The position numbers and the translations under genes were made by a program. This document shows positions 21,922 to 34,539 of a stretch of 64,000 bases of DNA, piece by piece. A model generated the notes under the pieces. The model searched no databases. It saw only the letters and a program-made list of their open reading frames with translations, and was not told the origin of the DNA. Position 1 is the stretch's first letter, and every line of letters starts with the position of its first letter. The stretch comes from Hofstenia miamia (Eukaryota; Xenacoelomorpha; Acoela): positions 64,946 to 128,945 of the forward strand of contig SCFE01000002.1 of NCBI GenBank assembly GCA_004352715.1, read 5' to 3'.

Positions 21922-22660
21922 TTTATTTAGTTTTTCTAAAAAGTAATTTACAAAATGTAAACTTAAAAATGAAAGTGTTGCCGGATTTAGACAACAATTA
22001 AATGCATACATTGTTAATTTCGGACCTGTATGTAATCAATTTGATATTTCTCACTGAATTTCCCAATAATACTGTTTCAGAACCAAGTTTAATCAACTAA
22101 TATTCTAGCTTTTAAAAGTAATTTGTAATTTCATGGACAATCTAACCTACTCTTATATAATCGAACTTTAGAAATTGACCTGATAACTTTTCTATCAATG
22201 ATTCATAACCCCAAAGTGCAAACCAGACGCTCATTTCTAATCTAATGAAGATACCATGAAGATGACGTCTGTCTACCTATTTTTTTACAAAAAATTGGGG
22301 GATTTGGAAAGGACGCAAACGTTATTTTGTTTAACATTAAATAATCTAGGTTTCAGAAAGCAAGGGAAATAATGTTTAAATTCATCTGCTATTTTCTGGC
22401 ATTTCCAGGAACGTTCCGGACAACCCTATATTTTACAAAAAAATGTTTTTGCTTTTTCAATTGTTGTGTATCTTCATTTATTCTTAATCGATTGCGATTA
22501 AAATAGAATATTATTTCAGTAAAATTCTTTAAATCGAAAGGTTTACTTCACAGCTCTCTAGATTATTAAATCGAATTCTATTAATATCCAGGTTTTTCCA
22601 ATCAAAGATGTGACAGCAAATTAAGCTGTTATACTGAATTTATAACCGCGCTTATTATGC

Positions 22661-22697
<37 letters not shown>

Positions 22698-23459
22698 TGA
22701 ATGAAAGATTTATTGATAGGTAGAGAATTTTAGAATTTTAATTAAACAAAGACAAATTGCGTGCTTACATTTTGCTCTTGTGGCAATTTGCGCTTTTTAA
22801 AAAAATAGTGCCCGTCTCTTTACCTACTTCTCATAAAGCATTAAGTTATTTATATTAAATGTCTTCTTTGACTACTTTAATTTTATTATAAATAATAAGG
22901 TTCTTTCAATAAGAAAATGTAGAATATTTTACAATGACAAAGTGAAGACATCAAAACATCCTTTTTTCTAAAATAATTTAAAAGCTATTAAATGATTACA
23001 AATATAAATTACCTACTTTACACAAATTTAAGTGGTATTGAAATAACTGTCTTTGGATTCATTAATATTTTCGTAGCATACTTAAGTTTATTTCATTTAA
23101 GAATTCTAACCGTTTTCTTTACACACTTCCAAATAAGACATTATTTCTCATTATCATTCTAATCTAATTCCACCTAAATTTTAAAATTTTTAAATTAATA
23201 ATATTTTGGAATGTCCACAACAAGTCATTCAATCGGCCCTTAAGAAATGGGAAACATTTATTTCACAGTTGTTTTGTTGTGCCGGTATCAAAATTTCACA
23301 TGGTTCAAAATTTTTATATGCATTTTCAGAAATAACTTGTTCATGGACGGTAATATGATTTTTCAAACGTTTTGTGTGATCTGGACTATCCTGGGAATAT
23401 AGTACTTTATGTGGATGATATTTTTGGAATCTCTTGAATACTGTACATAGCATCACAGG
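21922..23459. other. AT-rich stretch without recognisable gene
   Basis: It contains an (AT)n tract at about 22662-22695. A patch near 22390-22440 with GGAACGTTCCGGACAACCC looks transposon-derived but cannot be assigned. I see no gene. Confidence 0.4.
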
Positions 23460-23507
23460 TTATGATATAGATATAATTTGTACAATTATCATAAGCTACA
23501 CACGAAC

Positions 23508-23853
23508 TTAATTGGCTTTCAGCAAAGCAAAAAAAGCAAGTCGAAAAGTTTTTCCCATCAAGATGTAAAGAAAAAAGTTTACTCCATTATTGAGCACATG
23601 CGTGAGACTCTCCATCATTCTTGAGATGACATAAATCAATGAGCATTCGCTGTCAGACGAAATGCTATTGAAATTTATGAACCATGAAACCTGCGCACCT
23701 CCATTCAAGATTGTAAAGCTGAAAGAAACAACAAACAATAGAATCTCAACATCATTCGTTTTTTTATTTTGTTTGGCTTTACTCTTATTTCTAAGTGTTG
23801 TAATTTTAGCGGCTATTAATACATTTAGCAGCAATACTAAAATATTTGGTACA
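23508..23853 (-). CDS. Rhodopsin-type GPCR, copy A: 3' part of exon 2 (TM5 end to C-terminus)
   Basis: Copy A is the only one with an intact C-terminal end. It starts inside TM5 (NVLIAAKITTLRNKS). TM6 follows as VEILLFVVSFSFTILNGG. TM7 ends NNGVNFFLYILMGKTFRLAF, whose N-x-x-NFFLY core takes the place of the NPxxY motif and is followed by a short helix-8-like tail and a stop. The usual CWxP of TM6 is absent. The 5' half of the exon (TM3-TM5) is cut off at the single N at 23854, so this is an assembly break and not necessarily a gene truncation. Receptors of this style usually sense neuropeptides in the plasma membrane; the ligand cannot be told. Confidence 0.75.
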
Positions 23854-23854
23854 N

Positions 23855-24250
23855 AACCTCAAACTGTCTATGACCTTTGTAAATGATATATCGCTTTTAC
23901 AAACTTTCTCCAAGCCTATTATGAAATTGAGATATTGACACAACTATTAGTGAAATTTCCCCAATATAATTTTGAAAATTTTTACGAACGTGTAAAATAA
24001 GAATCATCACGTCTTGGCGGGTAATCGACAGGAGGAGAATTAATGATGGAAATGAAAGAAGAGACGACACTCTATCCAGTAGTGCTTGCAGACTTTGGAT
24101 TCTTATTAGTTTTTGAGTTATAAGAGCTTAAATTTTTTAAAAAATTCCTCAATAGTTTAAGATTAAATGCAAAGGGCATGATTGAAAAATTACAAACAAT
24201 TACTAGAATTCTTCAAAATCAGTGATTGTTTTCTCGCAAAATTTTAGCAC
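23855..24250 (+). repeat. Interspersed repeat family copy in block A
   Basis: It starts AACCTCAAACTGTC, then TTCTCCAAGCCTATTA, and ends with TTTTTGAGTTATAAGAGC and a GCAAAGGGCATGATTG tail. Counterparts lie in block B (about 34900-35245, opposite strand) and block C (54291-54560). Confidence 0.6.
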
Positions 24251-24806
24251 TTACAAGAAAATTACTAAAGATATTTGAGATATGATAAACCCCTGATAAA
24301 GAATTACGTCCTCTTTCTCTGTTTCGTCTATGATTTTCGAACGCGATTGATCAGGGCTCACATAGTTTTTCTTTAGAAAGCAAAATATTTTAACAATATT
24401 GTATTCAATAAAAACTTGATAATGGTATGTAAGAATTACTAAAATAAATTACCAAATTTTTGAACGTACGTGTTTGAAATTGTAAAGTTGGCTAGCATTT
24501 GACCGACATCGATAGGACCGTCACAGATGAGAGAAAATGAGTCCCAAACCGCCAAAGCTAAATTCTTTGCTTAGTTATATATATATAAAGTATATATATA
24601 TATATATATATAATATACATATATATATATATCAGATTTTACGTATTTTAAAATGCATATCTTGCTGTGGCATTGAATTGAAAAGATATTAAATACAATC
24701 AAAGTGAATATATATTTTAATAGATTGGTTATAAGTTATAATAATGCTTAAGCAATTTCTACTCTAAATAAACATTGCAATCTATGCACAAACAATCGTT
24801 TATTAC

Positions 24807-25099
24807 TTTTTTATAACTATTTTGTTGAATAATAGTATTGGAATTATCTTAGCTAAAATATCATATTTTCTATGTAAACAGATTACTAATAATGTAAGAA
24901 AATGAATACCTAACAAATACACTATTGAAGAGTTATATAGTTTCATCGAACGAATAGTAATGTAACTAAGCACATTAGCACCAATACCAACAAAGGAGAA
25001 GAGAAGAATGAACCATAGGACATAGTACATAATAATGTTTGCAAGATCGATTTGCTCTGATGCACATTTTGTTGATATTGTCAAATTGCTGAAGGCCAT
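24807..25099 (-). CDS. Rhodopsin-type GPCR, copy A: exon 1 (N-terminus, TM1, TM2)
   Basis: It begins MAFSNLTIST, with an N-glycosylation site NLT near the start as expected for an extracellular N-terminus. TM1 is IIMYYVLWFILLFSFVGIGA, ending with the conserved Asn in ANVLSY. SSIVYLLGIHFLTLLVICLH is TM2, though the usual Leu-Ala-x-x-Asp core is not kept. A splice donor GTAATA occupies 24806-24801 just before the in-frame stop. The phase fits the exon 2 acceptor seen in copies B and C. The Cys that normally opens TM3 is not seen at this junction, so a small extra exon may lie in the intron. Two residues differ at most from copy C. Confidence 0.7.
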
Positions 25100-25240
25100 A
25101 CAAAATGTGTAAGGAAATTATATATTAATTTTCGGTATTTAAAACTCAAAGTTGTTTACTATTTGTTGAATTACTTACTTGAATTTCAGTCCTTTCTGAT
25201 TGGTGGAAGCATCATTTTAAGTAAATTATACTATGTTGAA

Positions 25241-26104
25241 AGAGAAAAACGTTGCTCCATGTTGAAAAATGTAAACCTTGCTTATGTAAACCTATTGTTT
25301 TTCCATAATATTTAGTAACAGAATGGGTGATGCATTCAACGTGCAAACATATTTTTAGTAATCAAGAGGTTTCATATGTACGGTAAATAGGGTAAATATT
25401 TATTCTCATCCAAAAAATCTAAGCATTAAGAAGAATTTGAAATTCTCGTTTCAAGGAAAGTAAAGAGAACAACAACTAAGCGCAATTCCAAGAAAATAGA
25501 GATTTCGCTGAGCTAGAGATACACTCGATAATGCAATACAAATATCAAGAAAAATATTGTATGATCGCCTTAAAAAAGACTATAACTACATTCAATGTAT
25601 TAAAAACTTCTTTGAGATTATCTTCTATAAGAAAAAATTTCTTATCATCAAATTATCATTCGTTGGGTACTCATAGATCACAGTAGAAAGCGAGTCAACT
25701 CGCACCGAGTGAGCGTTGTTGTAAGGAACTCTAACAGATTTAAAGAACGGTTTGAGAAATCATTTGAATCATTGAGATTCTTGAAGGTTTTAATTATTTT
25801 TTGTGATTTTATTGAATTCAGCAATTTACCGGATTATCAGTATTTTAGTTACAATCTTTTGTTTCTATATTCATATATGCATTTTAAATATGTATATACT
25901 GGTTAATTACTATAATGAACGTCGATAGGTTCATATTTTACAGCTAGATAACTAATGAATCATTGTTGGCTATTACTTGTGATTATACTTTTTTGCAAAA
26001 TTTCAAATACTAACTATATATTTACTTTTACTATTAGCACAAATTGAAATATTAGCAAAAATATTATTCAACTGAAAATGACAAGTAGTAGGCCCCCGAT
26101 CTCT
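25241..26104. other. AT-rich stretch without recognisable gene
   Basis: A 65-codon open frame at 25709-25906 has no recognisable similarity. Nothing else was seen. Confidence 0.4.
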
Positions 26105-26455
26105 GGCTTTCCGCATGGCAGGCCTCAATGGGTTTGAAAAATATTTGCACATATCAATGTACAGTCAAAGTTCTTAGTTGCTTTCATGGGCTTAAAACCT
26201 TATAAATATATAAACATTGGGTATGAAGAGAATATATATCTTATTCCGAATTCGAAATTTTCAAAGAAAAATTGTTAATCTTTTCAACAACCTCAGGCAC
26301 AGCAATATGTTTTAATGAAAAATTTTCAAAATTGCATTAAAGTATGTTTCCCAATAGACTTTCAAATTTGCTAATAGGCTCTGAGAAAATTCTTTGTAAA
26401 TGTAGAGAAATGTTTTGGCTTTTAAAACTGACACTAGGCTGTTTAAGGTTAACCA
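26105..26455 (-). repeat. Interspersed repeat family, long minus-strand copy
   Basis: In reverse complement it runs from AACCTTAAACAGCCTAG, through TTCTCAGAGCCTATTAG, to TTTTAAGCCCATGAAAGC and TTGATATGTGCAAATA. This is the same block order as 7098-7560 and 57285-57610. Confidence 0.75.
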
Positions 26456-26486
26456 ACAAGTGTTCCATAATGGTATTTTGGATATA

Positions 26487-26646
26487 CAGTGCCGGTCAAA
26501 AGAGTTGGGCCACAATTTATTTCTGTAATGAGGAATACTAGGCTCAATATTGGCATTTTGAATTCAAATTTTTACCTAATTTTTCAATATACCCCTGTGA
26601 AGGGGCACCCTAAAAACTATCTCAATAAATATATATACATATATAT
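26487..26646 (+). mobile_element. Tc1-like terminal segment running into a gap
   Basis: CAGTGCCGGTCAAAAGAGTT, preceded by TA, resembles a Tc1-like terminus. The next 150 bases match 34012-34215 with small deletions. The other end is not seen and may be in the gap. Confidence 0.6.
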
Positions 26647-27646
26647 NNNNNNNNNNNNNNNNNNNNNNNNNNNNNNNNNNNNNNNNNNNNNNNNNNNNNN
26701 NNNNNNNNNNNNNNNNNNNNNNNNNNNNNNNNNNNNNNNNNNNNNNNNNNNNNNNNNNNNNNNNNNNNNNNNNNNNNNNNNNNNNNNNNNNNNNNNNNNN
26801 NNNNNNNNNNNNNNNNNNNNNNNNNNNNNNNNNNNNNNNNNNNNNNNNNNNNNNNNNNNNNNNNNNNNNNNNNNNNNNNNNNNNNNNNNNNNNNNNNNNN
26901 NNNNNNNNNNNNNNNNNNNNNNNNNNNNNNNNNNNNNNNNNNNNNNNNNNNNNNNNNNNNNNNNNNNNNNNNNNNNNNNNNNNNNNNNNNNNNNNNNNNN
27001 NNNNNNNNNNNNNNNNNNNNNNNNNNNNNNNNNNNNNNNNNNNNNNNNNNNNNNNNNNNNNNNNNNNNNNNNNNNNNNNNNNNNNNNNNNNNNNNNNNNN
27101 NNNNNNNNNNNNNNNNNNNNNNNNNNNNNNNNNNNNNNNNNNNNNNNNNNNNNNNNNNNNNNNNNNNNNNNNNNNNNNNNNNNNNNNNNNNNNNNNNNNN
27201 NNNNNNNNNNNNNNNNNNNNNNNNNNNNNNNNNNNNNNNNNNNNNNNNNNNNNNNNNNNNNNNNNNNNNNNNNNNNNNNNNNNNNNNNNNNNNNNNNNNN
27301 NNNNNNNNNNNNNNNNNNNNNNNNNNNNNNNNNNNNNNNNNNNNNNNNNNNNNNNNNNNNNNNNNNNNNNNNNNNNNNNNNNNNNNNNNNNNNNNNNNNN
27401 NNNNNNNNNNNNNNNNNNNNNNNNNNNNNNNNNNNNNNNNNNNNNNNNNNNNNNNNNNNNNNNNNNNNNNNNNNNNNNNNNNNNNNNNNNNNNNNNNNNN
27501 NNNNNNNNNNNNNNNNNNNNNNNNNNNNNNNNNNNNNNNNNNNNNNNNNNNNNNNNNNNNNNNNNNNNNNNNNNNNNNNNNNNNNNNNNNNNNNNNNNNN
27601 NNNNNNNNNNNNNNNNNNNNNNNNNNNNNNNNNNNNNNNNNNNNNN
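26647..27646. other. Assembly gap, 1000 N
   Basis: Exactly 1000 N, so the true size is unknown. It begins in an AT-repeat tract. Confidence 1.
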
Positions 27647-27769
27647 ATGTATTGTCGGCAATATCAAATAACTGCCAATCGGTTTTTACCGTTAAATTTG
27701 TAATTCCATTTTGCGAATTGTAATACAGATAAAATAGCACAACGCAAACCTCGAGCAGATATTGACATC

Positions 27770-27813
<44 letters not shown>

Positions 27814-28280
27814 TAATTATACTTAATAAAATTTCAATTACAAATATGAAACTTTGATACGGTTTAACATGCAATAAGCACACGAGTTAAAAACTGAATC
27901 TATGCTATTGTATAACCTAATAATTAGACCTAATAAATGCATAAGGTTTCATTTTGTGCGCAATTTAACTCCAATAATTTCGTATATAACAATTAGCGTT
28001 CAGAATCATGTATATAATTTATTTAATTGTGAAAATTATTTTTGCATTCTACACATTCTAAAAACTTTACGTTTTAAAACAATATTTGCACTTGTAGCGT
28101 GAGTGAAACCTCGTTGTTTTAACCAATGAAATAACTGGTTTCCTCTAATGGCATTGTTCTTAATAAACGGGAGCATAGGTATTGACGCTACTCAATTACA
28201 ATATAATCGTCACCTGATTGACATGTTAATTCCTCCCAATGTTTGTTTATGCCAAATTTAACAAATTCTCTCTAAATATT
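27647..28280. other. AT-rich stretch with an (AT)n tract
   Basis: An (AT)n tract lies at about 27771-27811. No gene was seen. Confidence 0.4.
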
Positions 28281-28458
28281 GTCAAAATCAGTCAACAAAA
28301 AACCTTAACTTAACGAAACCGTTAAGGTAAACTTAACTTAACTCTAGAAGAAACGTTAAGGTTCGCGTTGCGGTTAGCCTTAACTTAAGAAATTCCGTCG
28401 CACGCTGCCATTAAGGCTTAAGCAATTAACTTAACTTAACGGCAGTGTGCGACGGGGG
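28281..28458. mobile_element. Short foldback element with GTCGCACRCTGCC termini
   Basis: CCGTCGCACGCTGCC at about 28397 faces an inverted copy, GGCAGTGTGCGACGG, at about 28441. A series of CTTAACTTAACG and CGTTAAGG words precedes them. The right end is followed by TTA. The family recurs at 50341-51325. The left boundary is uncertain. Confidence 0.6.
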
Positions 28459-28599
28459 TTAGGCATCTAAGACAAATAAATATTTACAACTCGCCAATAT
28501 TTTTGTGATAGCTTTACAATTTTTACTCTAATAACTTTATTCCATGATACATTAAGCAGATTACTCATATAAAAATTAATTTGAATTTCGTTGTCGACA

Positions 28600-28880
28600 A
28601 AAAAATTCACAAGCCAATCAATTAGTTGAGTAAAAGGTTAACAGTGAATAATAACTTGAAGAATTGTAAATTACATGTTTTGGGCTTGAAGATGTTTTTG
28701 ACCCCGGTTAGAAGCAATTAAACACTGGTTTTGATGAGTTCCTTTGAATGAAAATAGGCTTTCAAGTAGTACGACATTCTTAGAAATCTATTAGTGACGT
28801 ACTCAAAATTAATGCAGGAAAATTTATCATCAATTAGGCATTTGTCATATAGTAATTTCTAGAATTTCTCAAAAAAGTGT
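28600..28880 (+). repeat. Diverged repeat, inverted partner at 62390-62740
   Basis: TTTTGATGAGTTCCTTTG, GGCTTTCAAGTAGTACGACA and AATCTATTAGTGA occur in the same order in the reverse complement of 62390-62740. No gene was recognised in either copy. Confidence 0.55.
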
Positions 28881-30364
28881 TCATTTCGTGAGTACGTGGG
28901 CAAATATCAAAGTCATCTCAAGAAATAAGGCGATTTACACAAGAATGCCTAGTCAGCAATAAATCAACATAGATGGTTTAATTGATTTATTTCTTAGTTT
29001 TAAACGTATTTGAAATAGTGACACTAAATTTCACTTTGGGAATTTTTGAAAATTCCTGCACGTTCTTGAAGACATAATGTGTAATAGTAAAATGTCCGAA
29101 AAAACCTTTCTTACAAGAATTGATTTTAGATGCATTTGCAGGTGATAACGAAACATCATAATTCAATATTGGATTTTCTCACTAATGTATCCGCATCATT
29201 CTCAAGAAATTGAAGATAATATTTCTCAGAAAGAATATTATATGAACCTAATTTCTTCCCAAGAGGAATTTATCAAATCAATGTAATAAATCTGAATATC
29301 ATCTAATATAAATATATTCTATATTTTATAGTGTGCTTGTTGCCTTTTCTATGGAAAATATATTTTCATCTTAGGCATTGTTTAAAACTGCGCACGCAAT
29401 AGGTGTGTGTGGACAATTCCACTCACCTCCAATTGGCGTTAAAAACCCCTCACCTCTTGACAAGGAGAAATTCTTGTGCGGCTATTTCACGGTGCAATGT
29501 AGTTAGACTTTGTACTCAGGCAACATAAATATTCATAATAATAGAGAGAGAACAACAACAAATACAGGGGATGCATATCTATACATATGTATACATATAT
29601 GAAACATACTTAAAACTTAAAATATAAAATTCCAAAGAAATTTTTTTTCATGCATTTATCAATAGTGACTTAATTTCTTTTATTTAGAGAGTGAATAAAC
29701 ATTTATAGTTAATCATATGGTAGCAGCCTATTGACGAAAGATCTTTTAAATGCTTCTATTCTAACTAATGGTAGCAGCATTGTTTGATTAGATCTTATAA
29801 TTGTAGGAGGTATTTTATGCTTTATGAATTCTTCAGTTAATAGATGTTAAGTATTTTTAATGATTCTCTAGTAGTTGACAAGATCTTGCTTAAATAAAAT
29901 ATCATTAGCTGATGTAAAAATGTGGTACCAGTTTTGAGTTCATAATATTAATATAAATTTATTAGTTGTATTATGCAAAGCCAGTTAAGTTTTGACCAAG
30001 TTCAAAGATTTGAGAAATACGAATTACCTTTAAGATTTTGTCCTAACTACATATATTATTATTATTATTATTATTATTATTTAAATACAATATTTGTACT
30101 GCTCTCTTCTGAATATTATTTCGAACTGTATAAGATTGATCTTTTATACTTAAGCATCACTTGACTAAATTCAGGAAAATATTTTTAACGTTTAATATTC
30201 ATTACAGAAGAACACTTTTGCACGAAGTAACAATTGCACAATAGCTCTTCGAAAAAAAATCCATTGACTTTTTTGAATGCTAATAAGTGCAGATAATAAT
30301 TCAATTATTCTCATGTTAGAATCATTGAAATCTCTAATCTTTTGAAATGAAACATGTTCGCAGT

Positions 30365-30408
<44 letters not shown>

Positions 30409-31131
30409 CAACCTCTTACAAAGCTTCACGTCCCATGGGTAAAAATTTTTCAATATCTAAAATTCTGAAAAATATGTTGTAGGATATTTTTATTAAACGA
30501 AAATTTATTAACATTTTTTAATTTGTTAATGTAAATCTGATACGCTGATGTGCATAATATATTCAGTTAAAACCCTTGCAAATATAACAATTTTTAAATA
30601 AATTTGCATTTTTATAAACAGAAGTAATATTTGATGATTTTTTATATCTTCAAAAGGCTTTTACACTACTGAAATATTTTTCTTTTTTTAAAGTTTACAA
30701 TATTTAAAGGTCAAATTGAATATTGAGTACATAACTACCCCCTAACAATCTGAACTCAAACAATTTCCTAGTAAATGTTTTATCCATATTTTATCATACA
30801 TGTATATTTATAAATGTTCATTGCATAAACATCCACATTTTTCCATTTCATTATTTTCCTTCATTCGTTTAGTGTATAAAAATGTAACCTTTATCTTTTT
30901 TTTTATTGTTAATAAAATGTTTGTCGATATTTGATTTCCTACATTTTAAAAAGCTAGAGTACTAAGACCTAGTCCGTTAAGAGTTCAATTCAAGGCTACA
31001 TGCTACATAAAACCCATACATTTCCTCTACAGTAGATTTAATTTTTTGAAGCCCAAGCCAATCTAAGCCTATTACTTCCGTGAAAATCCAACGCAATGGT
31101 TAACTAAGCCAGAGATGGACATATTTGAGAC
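28881..31131. other. AT-rich stretch without recognisable gene
   Basis: It contains an (ATT)n tract at about 30051-30080 and an (AT)n tract at about 30367-30404. No coding region was seen. Confidence 0.4.
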
Positions 31132-31134
31132 TAA

Positions 31135-31264
31135 GGCCCTGTTCCCACTAGATTTGAGTCAACACGCTGCGCCTCGCCCCGCTTGAAGAAAATTTGTGTT
31201 CCCATTTAATTTTTCGTCACGCTTTGTGTGGCAGAGGGGCGAAAAATTAAATGGGAACAGGGCC
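31135..31264. mobile_element. Harbinger-type MITE with TAA target duplication
   Basis: The 130-base element has perfect termini GGCCCTGTTCCCA and TGGGAACAGGGCC. TAA flanks both sides (31132-31134 and 31265-31267). A second internal inverted pair (CCCATTTAATTTTTCG and CGAAAAATTAAATGGG) makes a strong hairpin. A three-base TAA/TTA target duplication is the mark of PIF/Harbinger elements. It has no coding capacity and depends on a transposase elsewhere. Confidence 0.8.
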
Positions 31265-31267
31265 TAA

Positions 31268-32215
31268 CAATATTAAGTAATACGGATCTTAAGAATTACA
31301 TTTCATGTATAATTTTCGCAAAAAATTAAATTTTTCTATTTTAATATCAAAACGTTTATGATGTATGCATTAGCAGTAAATAGCTTCAAAGCATACATGT
31401 ATATATAAATGAAAGCAATTCTTTTACGGTTTCAAATTTTTTTCGAAAGCAACTTATAGAAGTGGTAATAGTTTTTAATAATATTAAGGTCAGATAAATA
31501 AATTGATTTGTGAATGCCTATTGGCATGTTCATTTTTTTTCAATTAAAAAAAATATCAAAATTTAAACTAATAATATAATTTTATTTTTCATTAACCCTG
31601 TTTCCACTGGTATGATCTTAAAGTAACATAAACCACTTTGTCCACATTTTTGAACAATTTTATCTAGGATTCTTAAGAAATATTGAAAGCCTTTTATACA
31701 CAAATTTATTCGCTTGTGTTCATTCAAGTAATGATAAAGTTTTATGTTAAGAACACTGATCAACAATAATTTTGAGATGTGAGCTTGGGATAGCATTTAT
31801 TGGTAATTTCATTATGCTGATTACGAATTTCATATCCATTTTGTGATATAAAATCAATATTTTATGTGAGTGCATATGCAATTTCATAATCACACACTCT
31901 ATTTATAAAAGACATCATATTATTTCTCAATGAGGGAGTGCATGAATTTACACCACACAATGACATCATCTTGCAAAATGAAATGTTGACCCAAAAATTG
32001 TTTCACTATTGCTATTGCATTTCAAGGTTATCAGTTTTATACAGAAGGAATAATTTATTTCATAGGTTAACGATTAAATGTATCAATTATGAGTTTTTGT
32101 CAATGTTTGGTATACGGATAAAAAAATGTCAACGAAATAAACGAAAGATTCAATTTCTTTGTAAGTTTAATATTTTTAGAGCTACAGCAAGTTGAAATTC
32201 GGTATCGTTTTTTGG
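31268..32215. other. AT-rich stretch, possible short repeat-family copy
   Basis: About 31594-31700 (CCCTGTTTCCACTGG and following) resembles 48960-49065. No gene was seen. Confidence 0.4.
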
Positions 32216-32220
32216 GATAC

Positions 32221-32262
<42 letters not shown>

Positions 32263-32267
32263 GTATC
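32216..32267. repeat. Perfect palindrome around an (AT)n tract
   Basis: GATACTCGA and TCGAGTATC flank an uninterrupted TA run, so the whole 52 bases are self-complementary and could form a cruciform. Confidence 0.9.
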
Positions 32268-34011
32268 GCAAAAAAATATCGACTGACATAGGGCGAGGAA
32301 CCCACCCCGAACCCGATGGATATATCTTCATTTTTATTACATATTTCAACTTCCAAAGTCAACTACTTTCCATTTCATTTTTTTCCATTTTCTACATCAT
32401 CAATTATCTGTATTCGTTGTAAACCTATATTTCTTTATTCAAAATGTCAAGCCCTGCAATCAAGCCCCATCTCTGTCTAGTTATTTCGACTATATTATTT
32501 CAATTTCAAAGTCATTCAAGTAGCTATATTGTAATTTCATTTGTCTGGGACCTCTATTAACAGAAGTCTTGCATAATTCAGTACTTGAATTTTATCTGAT
32601 TTTTAAATGGTAAACATCCTTTTTACATATACTACTTAGTGAATTGAAATATTTTATATTTTTTGCAAAAAATCTAGCTTAAATACAAGTATTGCTTAAA
32701 TGATAATACTTATATTTAATATTCAATCAATTGTGCTATATATGCTGCATTACCTTGAGCAATAGTTGCTATATAAAAAATGAACTTTGTAATTTTTTAA
32801 TACTGGTATATTATGTAATGGTTATTTTTAATATTAAAACTTGTGAAAGAGTTATTTATGTTCTCCAGGATGTTGTAAAGAGCTTGCAAATCAGACGAAA
32901 ATTCATGAACTAATATCTCTCTAAATTAAATCTGCCTTTTTATTGTTTCTAGATAGACATAAACAAACTTTATTTGGCCCCTCACTGTTACATGTATGCG
33001 GAAGAATTTATCCGAAACAGCTCAGCTTGCTTATCATGAATATTTTCACTGCAAGATGGAGGATCAGAATAAGGCTTGGGGCCACATATATGGTGCAAGG
33101 GAAGCAGTAGCAATGTTTTCGTCCGGGGTTCAGAAAGAGGTAATCCAATGTTTTAGGGTGAGCCAAACAATCCTCTAACTAACAGCTACTTTTGCATGAC
33201 AAACATTGTTGGTACAACTGTCAAAACAAGAAAAAATCCAAGAATCATAAAAATGAAGTACCTAAACCTAGAATTCTATATATACTTCTACATCTGGGAT
33301 TCCAACATGAGGGGGGACTTCTGCCTGATGCTAAGAGAATATACACGTACTTTCAAGTAAACTGACCTTTTTGCCTTATGAAAGATTTTTCAATTTTTCT
33401 TCACTTACAACTGGAGGCTTTTTTGTTATTCATTTTTTCCGAATTTCATGTAAGAAAAGTTCGCGATTGTGTTGATTTAATATATTGTTTGGAATTGACA
33501 TTCATTACATTTGATGTTAGCTACTCGTCAAAAATAAAAATCACAAGAACTAGACCCATTATTTAAAAACGGACAATACACTTGAATTCTGCATTTTAAA
33601 CTTACCCACGAACAAACGCTTCAGTTCACGCTTCAGACAATTTTTTTCATTTTGTAGATCAGTGGAATTATCCTATGACTTAAGTTTATAAAAATACTAT
33701 TTTTTCAAAGAAAAAGCCGATTTTTGTAATAACATTCAAATTCTTACCATAATGTTCAGATAATGAATCGGTCCAATGCCAACGGAAACAATAACTGCAA
33801 TAAGATATTTTGCTTTGTGGAGAAAAAAAGTGTGTAAAGGCAGATATTTTGAGAAAAAATACAAATGAATATAGGGCTAAAATGCTCCCATTACAACAGA
33901 TTTTATCAATAAATGTTGTATCCCTCTACTGGTGAATGTTAAGACATCACATTCATTCGCAAATATTGTTATCGAATTTATAAAAATCGAAAAATATGCA
34001 ATTGCTACATA
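32268..34011. other. AT-rich stretch with one weak candidate exon and a repeat copy
   Basis: Bases 32953-33139 are GC-richer than their surroundings and lie between a TTTCTAG acceptor and a GTAATC donor. The open frame changes once inside, and I do not recognise the product. About 33700-33930 resembles the repeat copies at 49160-49290. Confidence 0.35.
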
Positions 34012-34215
34012 CAGTGCCGGTCAAAAGAGTTGGGCCACTCATCTTCACAATTTATTTCTGAAATTAGAAATAAAATAGCTTTGATTTTTATCACTAAGCT
34101 CAATTTGGCATTGTGAATTCAAATTTTCATGTATTTTTTTAATGAAGGACATAGTTTTCATCCTATGCTCCTGTGAAGGGTCACCTTAAAATTTATTTCC
34201 ATAAATAATCATGCT
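34012..34215 (+). mobile_element. Tc1-like terminal segment, second copy
   Basis: It starts CAGTGCCGGTCAAAAGAGTT, preceded by TA, and continues like 26487-26646 to a CTCCTGTGAAGGGTCACC block. No inverted partner or transposase was seen. Confidence 0.6.
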
Positions 34216-34475
34216 ATGTAAATTATAGTGAAAAAATTAGTTTATTCTTAAATTTTTGCATAAATATATTCCGTTGTTTTGAAAAATAGTCCACTCAAAT
34301 GTTGCTAAACTCCCACTACTTTAAAGGAATTTGGTTCAAAATCAGTGATGTAATAGGATTTTTAAAAAACTTTTACTTTTATTGTTTCCAAATTTTCTGA
34401 ATAAATTCGTACACAAAATTTAGAATAAACTAAATTTTTTATTGTGAGTTCGAATTCTTAACTTTTAATTACTTA

Positions 34476-34534
<59 letters not shown>

Positions 34535-34539
34535 AACTA

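Larger units (their letters stand above)
23460..25240 (-). repeat. Receptor block A
   Basis: Bases 23508-24600 match block B (about 34540-36230) in reverse complement. Bases 24745-25240 match 56027-56535 of block C directly. Similarity fades left of about 23500 and right of about 25240. The block is interrupted by a single N at 23854, where about 630 bases present in C (53664-54290) are missing. Confidence 0.85.

Noticed and set aside
26489-27740. Long open frames of more than 350 codons around 26.6-27.7 kb, 51.3-52.5 kb and 54.7-55.5 kb
   Set aside because: They consist almost wholly of N and are artefacts of the gaps.
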